Source: JBFAPK01 sp040676675
GTDB lineage: Bacteria > Actinomycetota > Actinomycetes > Mycobacteriales > Micromonosporaceae
DNA: 10,900 nt
Reading direction: 5' to 3'
Assembly: GCF_040676675.1 (NCBI RefSeq)
Contig: NZ_JBFAPK010000071.1
Span: forward strand, 1-10,900
The notes under the pieces were generated by a model that made no database searches, was not told the DNA's origin, and saw nothing but the letters and a program-made list of their open reading frames with translations. The translations under genes and the position numbers were made by a program. Shown piece after piece: positions 1 through 7,305 of this stretch; position 1 is the stretch's first letter, and each line of letters opens with the position of its first letter.

Positions 1-1
1 G

Positions 2-598
2 CACCTCATCGCCGGCCTGCCCCGACTGCGCCAGGCCCACCCCGACCTGCGCGTGGTGATCGCCGGCGACGGCCCGTACCGGGGTGAGCTGCAGGCCCAG
101 GCGCACGGGCTCGGCGTCGGCGGGATGATCCAGTTCCCCGGGTTCCTCGGCGGGGTCGAGCTGCCGGCGATGATGGCGGCCTCGGACTGCTTCGCGGTGC
201 CGAGCATCTACGAGCCGTTCGGCATGGTCGCGCTGGAGGGCGCCGCGGCCGGCGCGCCGCTCGCCGTCTCCGCCACCGGCGGGCTCGCCGAGATCGTCCA
301 GCCGGGCGTCACGGGCGTGACCTTCCAGCCGAAGGACCCGGACGGGCTGGCCGACGCGGTACACAGCCTGCTGGCCAACGGCGAGCACGCCCGGCAGCTC
401 GCGCGGCGGGCGCGCACCATGGTCGACGACGAGTACGGCTGGGCCTCGATCGCGCACCGCACCGCCGCGGCCTACTCGGCCGCGATCGCGCAGAACCCGG
501 CCTTCACCTCCGAGCAGGCGGCGCTGCGGATGGCCAGCGGCCGGATGGTGGTGCCGGCCCGCGAGGGCAACCTGCTCGCCGCGGTCGGCGGGCGCTGA
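2..598 (+). CDS. GT4 family glycosyltransferase, C-terminal part (5' end cut by window)
   Basis: The reading frame is open from the window edge and ends at TGA 596-598, so only the last ~198 residues are present. They form the nucleotide-sugar-binding Rossmann half of a GT-B retaining glycosyltransferase of family GT4. A VVIAGDGPY strand-loop comes first. Next is the EX7E element EPFGMVALE (Glu codons at 212 and 236), which in this family contacts the donor sugar nucleotide, then ATGGLAEIV, the donor-phosphate loop. The C-terminal helix region carries YGWASIA. The motif order and wording resemble actinobacterial Rv3032-type alpha-1,4-glucosyltransferases, which build glycogen or methylglucose lipopolysaccharide, but this is from memory and the acceptor cannot be read here. 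The last ~30 residues look like a disordered tail. The gene converges on citrate synthase across a 276-bp gap. Confidence 0.9.
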   Translation, partial: HLIAGLPRLRQAHPDLRVVIAGDGPYRGELQAQAHGLGVGGMIQFPGFLGGVELPAMMAASDCFAVPSIYEPFGMVALEGAAAGAPLAVSATGGLAEIVQPGVTGVTFQPKDPDGLADAVHSLLANGEHARQLARRARTMVDDEYGWASIAHRTAAAYSAAIAQNPAFTSEQAALRMASGRMVVPAREGNLLAAVGGR

Positions 599-636
599 CG
601 ACGCGCCCCGCCCCGGCGGGGCCGCCGGCACCACCC

Positions 637-716
637 GGCACGGCGGCGACAGCACCACCAGGCACGGCAGCACCCGGCACGGCAGGCACCACCAGGCACG
701 GCAGCGACAGCACGGC
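637..716. repeat. Short irregular GGCACGGC repeats in convergent intergenic region
   Basis: The octamer GGCACGGC occurs exactly at 637-644, 661-668, 676-683 and 695-702, with a one-base variant (AGCACGGC) at 709-716. It is embedded in CACCACC/CAGGCAC-rich sequence. Repeat starts are 24, 15, 19 and 14 bp apart, so this is not a regular array. It lies just after the glycosyltransferase stop and has one-sided base composition (almost no T on the plus strand). It looks like degenerate simple-sequence expansion; no function is apparent. Confidence 0.6.
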
Positions 717-749
717 AGCAGCACCGGGCGCACACGGAAGTCAGGCAGG

Positions 750-817
750 CACACAGCAGCGGCGGAGGAGTTCGTCGCCCCGTACGGGGGTGACGGCTCC
801 TCCGCCGCTGTCGTGTG
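750..817. terminator. Long hairpin between convergent genes, probable bidirectional terminator
   Basis: CAGCGGCGGAGGAG at 757-770 is perfectly complementary to CTCCTCCGCCGCTG at 797-810. Pairing extends outward to 750 and 817 with one G-T wobble and one A-C mismatch. It also extends inward through CGTC (773-776) with GACG (792-795) and CCCC (778-781) with GGGG (787-790). Almost the whole 68-nt block therefore folds into one rod. There is no T tract, as is common in high-GC actinomycetes. It sits between the plus-strand glycosyltransferase stop (598) and the minus-strand gltA stop (875), so it can serve transcripts from both sides. Confidence 0.75.
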
Positions 818-874
818 GTCGGACCCGGCGGTACCGGCGTCGGGCGGGACGCCGGCGGACCGCCGGGAGTCGGG

Positions 875-2158
<1,284 letters not shown>

Positions 2159-2162
2159 GTGG

Positions 2163-2213
2163 TTCCTCGCTTCGCCGGCGAATCATCGTTGAATTGCCTT
2201 CGCTTTTACCGTA
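2163..2213 (-). promoter_or_regulatory. gltA leader: candidate -10, palindrome and ribosome binding site
   Basis: Reading the minus strand towards gltA, TACGGT (2213-2208) fits the actinobacterial TANNNT -10 pattern and lies in a local low-GC patch. I found no convincing -35 for it. Between it and the ribosome site GAGGAA (2168-2163) lies the 12-bp perfect palindrome TTCGCCGGCGAA (2171-2182). The palindrome could be an operator or a small leader hairpin next to the ribosome site. The ribosome site is well supported; the -10 is tentative. Confidence 0.4.
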
Positions 2214-2292
2214 ATCCGGCCCGATCGCCTACCGCCTCTCGTGGTTACGGGGTGAGGGATGCGTCACCCGCACCCGGAACGCCTGCGCGGTA

Positions 2293-2310
2293 AAACGGGC
2301 GAAACGGGCG
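2293..2310. repeat. Tandem 9-bp repeat AAACGGGCG x2
   Basis: AAACGGGCG occurs twice head to tail (2293-2301, 2302-2310), about 140 bp upstream of the gltA start and downstream of the sulfatase-family gene stop. A related AAAACGGGCC lies near 2371-2380. An 11-bp direct repeat, GGCCGGACCGG, is also present in this 234-bp gap, around 2336 and 2382. The sequence could be a regulator-binding site for gltA or part of a weak terminator of the minus-strand operon. Neither use can be shown. Confidence 0.35.
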
Positions 2311-2392
2311 CGCAAAAGGGCTTCCGCCGAGGTCAGGCCGGACCGGACGGGATCGGGTGGCGCGACGAAGAAAACGGGCCGGGCCGGACCGG

Positions 2393-4498
2393 TCAGGAGC
2401 CGGCGAGGGCCACCCGGCGCAGCGCGTCGCCGGGCGCCACGGTGAAGAGCTCCAGCCGGTTCGCCCCGGCGGCGAAGAGCGAGTCGTCGGCGAGCAGCGC
2501 GGCGAAGCGCCGGCCGCGCGGGTCCGGGTCGAGCACCGGCACCACCGCGCCGATCCGGCCGTTCACCGCCACCGCGAGGCGGGTACCGGTCGGCACGGTT
2601 TTCGGCACCGTCCCGTACACGAGGGCCGGCAGCCGCCCGCCGGTCGGGTCGACGGCGTCGAAGGCGCGCCGGTCGACCACCCGCGCGGTCACCCCGGCCG
2701 CCGGCCCGACCGGCAGGTCGGCGGTGCGGCGCCCGACCAGTTCCGGCGGGGGCGCGAGTGGATGGGCGGTACCGCCCGTCACGGCCGCGAAGGTCGCCGG
2801 CCCCGGTACGCCCACCGGGCGGCCCGGCTCGTCGTAGAAGCGCTTGTCGGCCCGCTGCCGGGCGGGTCCGCGCGCGGAGAGCCCGTCCGGGCGCCACGGC
2901 AGCGTGACGTCGGCCCAGTCGGCGATGGTCGGGGTCAGGTCGACGTGTTCCCAGTTGCGGTCGTCGACCCGGCCGCGACGCTGACCCGGTTCCTTGACGA
3001 ACATCGGCACCCACGCCACCTCGCCGGGCGCCCGGCGCAGCGCGTCCATTCCCCGGCCCTGGGCGCCCCGGGTGAAGCTGACCCCGTGGTCGGCGGTCAC
3101 CACCACCAGGGCGTCGTCGTAGAGTCCGGTCGCGCGCAGCGTACGCAGGGTCTCGCCGATCAGCCGGTCGGTGTAGCCGAGCTGGGCCAGGTGCCGCTCC
3201 CGGGCCAGCGTCACCCAGCCGTCGCCGTCGTTCGGCAGGTCCTCCGGGGCGTCGTAGCGGGCGCCGGAGGGGAGGAAGGTCCACGGGGTGTGCGGCATCA
3301 GCAGGTGCAGGAAGTGCAGGGTCGGCCGCGGCGCCGGGTGCAGCCCGGCGAGAAACTCGGTGAACCGGACCGGCTGGTTGTCGTCGAGGGTGTCCCAGCG
3401 GAACTTCGGGTCGTCCGGGGTCGGCTCGGCGGCGTCGCGGGCGGCCTGCTCCGGGGTGACCTCCCGGTAGCTCGCCTCCGGTTCGCGGACCGCCCGCGCG
3501 GGCGAGACGATCTGCTCCAGCAGGGCACCGGTCTCGTGCAGCAGCACCGGCAGCCCACCGCTGCCCGGTACCGGCGGGGGCGGGTCGCAGCGGCTGGGCG
3601 GGCAGAGCCGGGTGATGCTCTCCTGCGCCTCGATGTCGTAGACCCCGCCGAGCGCCGTGAAGAGGTTGTCCGGGTAGCGGGAGTAGTGCGGGGCCACCGC
3701 CTCCGTCGGATAGCGCCCGGTCAGCATCGCCGGCACGGCGTACGGGGTCCAGCCGCTGACGCCGGTGGCGTTGCGGTACCAGGTCGACTCCCCCGCCAGG
3801 GCGGCGAAGTTCGGGAAGCGCCGCGCGTCGACCGCGCCGTCCGGGCCGAGCAGCGAGACCAGCGGCAGCTCGTCGAGGAGGAGCAGCACCACCGGCGGGT
3901 GCCGGCCGGCGCCCCGGGCGGCGCCCGGCCCGAGCCCCTCGTGGCCGCGCGGCAGCACCATCGCCGAGGTCGGCGAGGCGAAGACGAAGAGCAGCGCGAA
4001 GACCAGCGGCCCCGGGGAGGCGAACCGCAGCAGCCGGCCCGGTGCCGGCCAGCGGCGGTGGGCGTACGCGCCGGCCGCGCCGCACGCCACCGCGATCGCC
4101 AGCAGCGGCGTACCGCGCAGCGGCAGCAGGTGCTTGCCCACCTGCACGGCGAGGGCGGCGAGCAGCAGCCCGACGGTGATCCGGTGGGTGAGCGCCCGCG
4201 CCGCGCGCCCGGCCAGCCCGCTCAGCGCGCCGGCCAGCCAGAGCCCCAGCGGCGGCACCACCGTGTAGAAGCCGACGAGCAGCAGGATCTCGCCGCGCCC
4301 GGCCCGGTGGAAGAGGAAGAAGTCCGGGCTGCGGCCGGTGATGTCCAGCAGCGGCTGGGTGACCACGACGCCGCAGAGCGCGATGATCTCCAACCCGGCA
4401 CGCAGCTCGGCCCGGCACGCCGACCGCCACGCCCCGGCGCGCCACCGGCCGGACGCCGTCCCGGCGGTGGCGCGGGCCGGACGGTCCGGATCAGCCAC
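2393..4498 (-). CDS. Membrane-anchored alkaline phosphatase/sulfatase superfamily protein, LtaS-like architecture
   Basis: The 701-residue product has a short basic cytoplasmic N-terminus and about five hydrophobic segments (roughly 36-52, 70-94, 107-121, 130-146, 163-180). A large extracytoplasmic catalytic domain begins near 200. Metal-site landmarks are LLLLDEL (Asp209/Glu210), Thr251 in WTPYAVPAMLTG, and ADHG (Asp470, His471); LLMPHTPW holds His403. Thr251 aligns with the sulfatase nucleophile, but the C/S-x-P-x-R signature is absent, as in lipoteichoic acid synthases, which use Thr. It is thus more likely a phosphotransferase or phosphohydrolase than a sulfatase. About 140 residues after ~560 form an extra C-terminal domain I do not recognise. 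The GTG start at 4498 overlaps the upstream methyltransferase stop by 8 nt, indicating translational coupling; its own ribosome site is weak. The substrate is unknown, probably a surface glycan or lipid. Confidence 0.82.
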   Translation of the reverse strand: MADPDRPARATAGTASGRWRAGAWRSACRAELRAGLEIIALCGVVVTQPLLDITGRSPDFFLFHRAGRGEILLLVGFYTVVPPLGLWLAGALSGLAGRAARALTHRITVGLLLAALAVQVGKHLLPLRGTPLLAIAVACGAAGAYAHRRWPAPGRLLRFASPGPLVFALLFVFASPTSAMVLPRGHEGLGPGAARGAGRHPPVVLLLLDELPLVSLLGPDGAVDARRFPNFAALAGESTWYRNATGVSGWTPYAVPAMLTGRYPTEAVAPHYSRYPDNLFTALGGVYDIEAQESITRLCPPSRCDPPPPVPGSGGLPVLLHETGALLEQIVSPARAVREPEASYREVTPEQAARDAAEPTPDDPKFRWDTLDDNQPVRFTEFLAGLHPAPRPTLHFLHLLMPHTPWTFLPSGARYDAPEDLPNDGDGWVTLARERHLAQLGYTDRLIGETLRTLRATGLYDDALVVVTADHGVSFTRGAQGRGMDALRRAPGEVAWVPMFVKEPGQRRGRVDDRNWEHVDLTPTIADWADVTLPWRPDGLSARGPARQRADKRFYDEPGRPVGVPGPATFAAVTGGTAHPLAPPPELVGRRTADLPVGPAAGVTARVVDRRAFDAVDPTGGRLPALVYGTVPKTVPTGTRLAVAVNGRIGAVVPVLDPDPRGRRFAALLADDSLFAAGANRLELFTVAPGDALRRVALAGS

Positions 4499-5936
4499 GG
4501 GGCGTTCCGGCGTAGAGGGTACGGGTGCCGCAGGCGAGTTCCTCCCGGCGTACCGCGACGCAGCGGGCGTCGAGGAGGCGCTCGAACTCCTCCCGGCGGT
4601 AGCCGGGGAACTGCCCGGCCGGCTTGTTCGCCAGCAGCCGCCGCGCCATCGGGTCCTCGGGGTGCACGAACTCGACCACCAGCCGCCCGCGCCGCCCGGC
4701 CCCGTCGAGCGGGCCGAGGAGCCAGTCGACGACCTCCGCGAGCGGCACGTCCCGCCCGATCGCGAGGTGGTGTACGACCGCGAGCGCGAGCACCGCGTCG
4801 GCCCGGGCGCGGGCGGCGAACGGGGCCCGTTCCACCGCCCGCCAGCCGCCGCCCGGCGACGGGTCGGCGAGGTCCATCACCAGCGGCAGGACCCGGCGTT
4901 CGCCGTCGGCCCGCAGCCGGCGGTAGAGCTGGTCGGCCACGGTCGGGTCCGCCTCCACGGCGACCACCTGCTCGGCGTGCCGCGCGGCGACCCGGGCGTA
5001 CGCGCCGTCGTTGGCGCCGAGGTCGAGCACGAGCCGGCACCCGCCCGTACCGGCGAGCGCGTCGGCGACGAACCGCTCCTTGCGCCGCCGGTCCTCCGCC
5101 GAGTAGCCGCACGACCGGCCGTACCGCGACCAGTGGCTGGCCGGCGGCTGCCAGTCGAGCCGGCGGACCAGCCGCTCCAGGCCCCGTACCGTGGCCAGGA
5201 CGAGGTCCCGGGAGAACCCGGCCGCGCGCAGCTCCGCGCGGACCTCGCCGGTGCCGGTGGCGCCGTGCCGGGTCTGGAGCGCGTCGTGCAGGTGGATGTG
5301 TTTGAGCGCGCCCGCCGAGAACCGGCGGGTACCGCCGAAGAGGCGGCGGATCTGGCCCGGCTCGATCCCGTCGACGCGCGCCCGCAGCCAGGGCTGGAAG
5401 TCGAGGCCGAGGTGCGCCTGGAGCATCAGCGGATAGAGCAGCGTCTGGCAGAACTGGCGGTAGCCGGCCCACGGTTCGCCGTCGCGGGCCGGCTCGAAGG
5501 AACCGACGTCGACGAAGACCGGCTCGGCGCCGCGCCACTGCACGTTGTACGCCGAGCCGTCGCTGGTGGTGAAGCCGTCGGCGAGGGCCTCGGTCAGCAC
5601 CTCCAGGTGCGTCAGCGCGGCGTCGCGCAGCATGGTGAACGACCACTCGTACGGGTAGGAGACGAAGGGGATCCGCTCGTGCCGCAGGACGGCGGCCCAG
5701 CGCCCCGCCTCGGCCGCCGGGACGGTCCCCGGCTCGGCCGGCTCGGTACCGCAGATCTTGCCCGCGGCGAGCAGTCCGGGAAAGAACGCGCTGCCGCGCA
5801 GCGCCTCCCAGTTCGCGGCGGCGCGCGGGGCGAGCCCCCGGTAGACCCGCGAGCCGACGTAGAAGACCCGGTTCCCCGGGTCCCGGAACGAGCCCGGCTC
5901 GGCCCGTGCCGCCAGCAGCGCCGGGGAGCCGTCCAT
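4491..5936 (-). CDS. Two-domain class I SAM-dependent methyltransferase (NoeA-like)
   Basis: The 481-residue product has two parts. Residues ~85-215 contain YPYEWSFTMLRDAAL, DGSAYNVQW and PVFVDVGSFE, a combination I associate with NoeA-like methyltransferases. The spacing of Asp126, Asn131 and Asp143 recalls a kinase-fold D-N-D active site. Residues ~300-425 are a Rossmann methyltransferase: motif I VLDLGANDGAYA (303-314), acidic motif II VEAD (327-330), MD (354-355) and LALAVVHHLAI (383-393). No signal peptide or membrane helix is visible, so it should act in the cytoplasm, perhaps on a glycan or lipid intermediate. The ATG at 5936 shares one base with the stop of the upstream 48-residue gene (TGATG), and its stop overlaps the next gene by 8 nt. 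It is the middle gene of a coupled operon. The FkbM family is an alternative label; the methyl acceptor is unknown. Confidence 0.83.
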   Translation of the reverse strand: MDGSPALLAARAEPGSFRDPGNRVFYVGSRVYRGLAPRAAANWEALRGSAFFPGLLAAGKICGTEPAEPGTVPAAEAGRWAAVLRHERIPFVSYPYEWSFTMLRDAALTHLEVLTEALADGFTTSDGSAYNVQWRGAEPVFVDVGSFEPARDGEPWAGYRQFCQTLLYPLMLQAHLGLDFQPWLRARVDGIEPGQIRRLFGGTRRFSAGALKHIHLHDALQTRHGATGTGEVRAELRAAGFSRDLVLATVRGLERLVRRLDWQPPASHWSRYGRSCGYSAEDRRRKERFVADALAGTGGCRLVLDLGANDGAYARVAARHAEQVVAVEADPTVADQLYRRLRADGERRVLPLVMDLADPSPGGGWRAVERAPFAARARADAVLALAVVHHLAIGRDVPLAEVVDWLLGPLDGAGRRGRLVVEFVHPEDPMARRLLANKPAGQFPGYRREEFERLLDARCVAVRREELACGTRTLYAGTPRG

Positions 5937-6082
5937 CAGTCCCGGTCGCCGGGCTGCCGACGCAGGCGCGCGCGCAGCCGGCGCCAGTAGAGCTTCGCGG
6001 CCACCGCCACGCCGGCGGCGCCGCCGACCACCGCCTGCACGATCATGCTGCCGGACCCCGCGTCCAGGTAGGCCAGGTGCAT
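5936..6082 (-). CDS. 48-residue single-helix membrane protein with YLDAGSGS motif
   Basis: The product starts MHLAYLDAGSGSM, has one hydrophobic helix (about 13-29) rich in Gly, Ala and Val, and ends in a strongly basic tail starting KLYWRR. By the positive-inside rule the C-terminus is cytoplasmic. The frame stays open to an ATG at 6307. I chose the ATG at 6082 because it has a near-perfect ribosome site, AAAGGAGGT (plus-strand 6089-6097), seven bases upstream, and because upstream residues look non-coding. YLDPGSGS-type small proteins are known to me as short conserved hypotheticals; here the Pro is Ala. Its stop shares one base with the methyltransferase start, making it the first gene of the operon. 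A scaffold or anchor for the two downstream enzymes is a guess from context. Confidence 0.8.
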   Translation of the reverse strand: MHLAYLDAGSGSMIVQAVVGGAAGVAVAAKLYWRRLRARLRRQPGDRD

Positions 6083-6088
6083 CCGGCC

Positions 6089-6158
6089 ACCTCCTTTCGG
6101 TCCACTCCCGCCGTGCGTCGCGGACTCGACCCGTGCACGCCAGACATGACGGAAATTA
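6089..6158 (-). promoter_or_regulatory. Strong Shine-Dalgarno and candidate -10 for the three-gene operon
   Basis: On the minus strand, AAAGGAGGT (6097-6089) is fully complementary to the 16S anti-SD and fixes the 48-residue gene's start. TAATTT (6158-6153) fits the TANNNT -10 pattern in the most A/T-rich spot of this divergent region. The nearest -35-like words (TTGGGC at 14 bp, GTGTTG at 17 bp) are poor. The ribosome site is secure; the promoter is tentative. Confidence 0.45.
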
Positions 6159-6277
6159 GCGGACTTCTCGGGGCCCAACACCCGGTACGCCAGCTTTCCC
6201 CCCGGTCGTGCCCCGGTGGAGCGGGGTCCGCGGGGGGCGTGTCCGTTCCGTTCAAGACGCCGGCCCGGCGCGGCCGT

Positions 6278-6293
6278 TAGCTTGGGCCGCATG
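6278..6293 (+). promoter_or_regulatory. -10 element giving a probable leaderless mRNA for the VOC gene
   Basis: TAGCTT (6278-6283) matches TANNNT and ends seven bases before the ATG at 6291, so transcription should start at or next to the A of the start codon. No purine-rich ribosome site precedes the ATG. This is the typical actinobacterial leaderless layout. No clear -35 is present. Confidence 0.6.
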
Positions 6294-6686
6294 ACACCTC
6301 GATTCAACTTCGTCGGCCTGGTCGTCGCGGACCTGGGCCGCTCGCTCGCGTTCTACCGCCGGCTCGGGCTGGCGATCCCAAAGGGTGCCGAGAGCGCACC
6401 GCACGTGGAGGTGGAGCTGCCCGGCGGGATGCGGCTGGCCTGGGACACCGTGGAGACGGCCCGCTCCCTCGACCCGGCCTGGGCGCCGCCCAGCGGCAGT
6501 CCCCGGATCGCGCTCGCCTTCGACTGCGGTACGCCCGACGGCGTCGACGCGGTCTACGCCGAACTGACCGCCGCGGGCCACCCCGGTCACCTCGAACCCT
6601 GGGACGCACCGTGGGGGCAGCGGTACGCCGTCGTACACGACCCGGACGGCAACGGCGTCGACCTGTACGCGCCGAACGCCGTCTGA
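6291..6686 (+). CDS. VOC superfamily protein (glyoxalase/bleomycin-resistance fold)
   Basis: The 131-residue, single-domain protein is the normal size for a small VOC protein with paired beta-alpha-beta3 modules. It opens with FVGLVVADLGRSLAFYRRLGL, the classic first strand and helix, and closes with RYAVVHDPDGNGVDLYAP, the classic last hairpin. The usual metal ligands look absent: the first-strand His is replaced in VGLVV, and the last-strand Glu position reads Asp (VDLY). A metal-independent binding or resistance role is therefore more likely than glyoxalase I activity. The frame extends upstream, but the ATG at 6291 is chosen because the family motif begins at residue 6 and a -10 hexamer is placed for a leaderless start. 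It is cytoplasmic and its ligand is unknown. It is divergent from the membrane operon and apparently a single-gene unit. Confidence 0.88.
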   Translation: MTPRFNFVGLVVADLGRSLAFYRRLGLAIPKGAESAPHVEVELPGGMRLAWDTVETARSLDPAWAPPSGSPRIALAFDCGTPDGVDAVYAELTAAGHPGHLEPWDAPWGQRYAVVHDPDGNGVDLYAPNAV

Positions 6687-6709
6687 CCCGACCCCACCTG
6701 CCCCGACCC

Positions 6710-6784
6710 CGTCGATCATGGACTTGTGGTCGGCAGAATGAGTGGCTTTCCCCTTTCGCCCAGGCCACCAGTCCATGCTCGACG
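6710..6784. repeat. 22-bp imperfect inverted repeat, possible dispersed palindromic element or terminator
   Basis: The left arm (6710-6731) begins CGTCGATCATGGACTTGTGG. The right arm (6763-6784), read on the minus strand, begins CGTCGAGCATGGACTGGTGG. Three of the 22 positions differ and the loop is 31 bp. A second, shorter hairpin (GTGGC 6742-6746 with GCCAC 6764-6768) competes with it. The element fills most of the gap between the VOC stop and the F420-family gene. The right arm ends four bases before that gene's -10 element. It could terminate the VOC transcript or be a REP/MITE-like genomic repeat. Confidence 0.65.
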
Positions 6785-6787
6785 GAG

Positions 6788-6802
6788 TAACGTACCGGTG
6801 TG
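6788..6802 (+). promoter_or_regulatory. -10 element giving a probable leaderless mRNA for the F420-family gene
   Basis: TAACGT (6788-6793) matches TANNNT and lies six bases before the GTG at 6800, so the transcript should begin at the start codon. The only SD-like word, GGAG (6784-6787), is 12 bases from the GTG, too far to be efficient. The -35 region falls inside the right arm of the inverted repeat. Confidence 0.55.
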
Positions 6803-7192
6803 GATCTCCCTGACGGGCTGCTCGCCCTGCTCAACCAGCCCAGCATCTGCTACGTCTCGACCCTGATGCCCGACGGCTCGCCGCAGCTCACCCAGACCTG
6901 GGTCGACACCGACGGCCGGAACATCCTGATCAACACGGTGCAGGGCTTCCAGAAGGTGCGCAACATGCGGCGGGACCCCCGGGTCGCGGTGACGGTCGCG
7001 GACGCGAGCAGCCCCCACCGCTACTACAGCGTGCGGGGACGGGTACGCGACATCACCGCCGAGGGCGGGGCCGAGCACATCGAGAAGCTGTCCCAGCGCT
7101 ACCTCGGTGGGCCGTACCCCTGGTTCGGCGGCCGGGACAAGACGCGCCTGATCGTGACCATCGAGCCGGAGCGGGTCACCCCCACCGCCTGA
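6800..7192 (+). CDS. PPOX-class split-barrel oxidoreductase, probably F420-dependent (Rv1155-like)
   Basis: The 130-residue product fits the flavin/deazaflavin split-barrel family (FDOR-B, Rv1155 type). It starts with a short helix, then CYVSTLMPDGSPQLTQTWVD (17-36), the family's first barrel strands. NTVQGFQKVRNMRRDPRVAV (45-64) follows; Lys52, Arg54 and nearby Arg residues are suited to bind the cofactor phosphate or polyglutamate tail. GRVRDIT (80-86) and a helix with RYLGGPYPWFGG (100-111) follow. Such proteins use F420 or FMN to reduce or oxidise small substrates such as enones, quinones or biliverdin; the substrate cannot be predicted. The GTG start is supported by the leaderless -10 and by the family N-terminus. 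It stands alone between an inverted repeat and a hairpin. A pyridoxamine-5'-phosphate oxidase is the less likely alternative. Confidence 0.9.
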   Translation: MDLPDGLLALLNQPSICYVSTLMPDGSPQLTQTWVDTDGRNILINTVQGFQKVRNMRRDPRVAVTVADASSPHRYYSVRGRVRDITAEGGAEHIEKLSQRYLGGPYPWFGGRDKTRLIVTIEPERVTPTA

Positions 7193-7246
7193 CCTCGCCC
7201 GCCCGGCGCCCGTCGCGCCCGAGGCCGCCCGCCGACCGCCGCCGAC

Positions 7247-7278
7247 CAGCGGCTTTGCGGCCCGCCGCAAAGCCGCTG
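7247..7278 (+). terminator. Perfect 14-bp stem hairpin after the F420-family gene
   Basis: CAGCGGCTTTGCGG (7247-7260) pairs perfectly with CCGCAAAGCCGCTG (7265-7278) across a CCCG loop. It begins 54 bp after the stop at 7192. There is no following T tract, but a stem of this strength commonly ends transcription in actinomycetes. Its 3' edge touches the likely -35 of the next gene. Confidence 0.75.
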
Positions 7279-7305
7279 CCACTTCGACGTACGTCGCTGT
7301 AGCGT
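7276..7305 (+). promoter_or_regulatory. Candidate promoter with spacer palindrome for the SARP regulator
   Basis: CTGCCA (7276-7281, four of six matches to TTGACA) and TAGCGT (7300-7305, TANNNT) are 18 bp apart. The spacer contains the perfect 12-bp palindrome CGACGTACGTCG (7285-7296), well placed for a repressor or for autoregulation. Transcription would begin near 7312 and give a leader of about 80 nt ending in a GGGGGAG ribosome site (7382-7388), five bases before the GTG at 7394. Confidence 0.45.

Noticed and set aside
637..716. Possible CRISPR array
   Set aside because: The repeats are only 8 bp, irregularly spaced by 14-24 bp, with no unique spacers and no cas genes nearby.
2393..4498. 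Annotation as a true sulfatase
   Set aside because: The C/S-x-P-x-R formylglycine motif is missing; Thr occupies the nucleophile position, so only superfamily membership is supported.
2357..5305. A 982-codon plus-strand open frame opposite the sulfatase-family and methyltransferase genes
   Set aside because: Its translation is low-complexity Arg/Pro/Ala/Gly-rich with no domain, and it crosses two well-supported minus-strand genes. It is a by-product of high GC at third positions.
6083..6307. Longer start (ATG 6307) for the 48-residue membrane protein
   Set aside because: The added residues are basic and motif-free, would overlap the divergent VOC start, and ignore the near-perfect ribosome site in front of ATG 6082.
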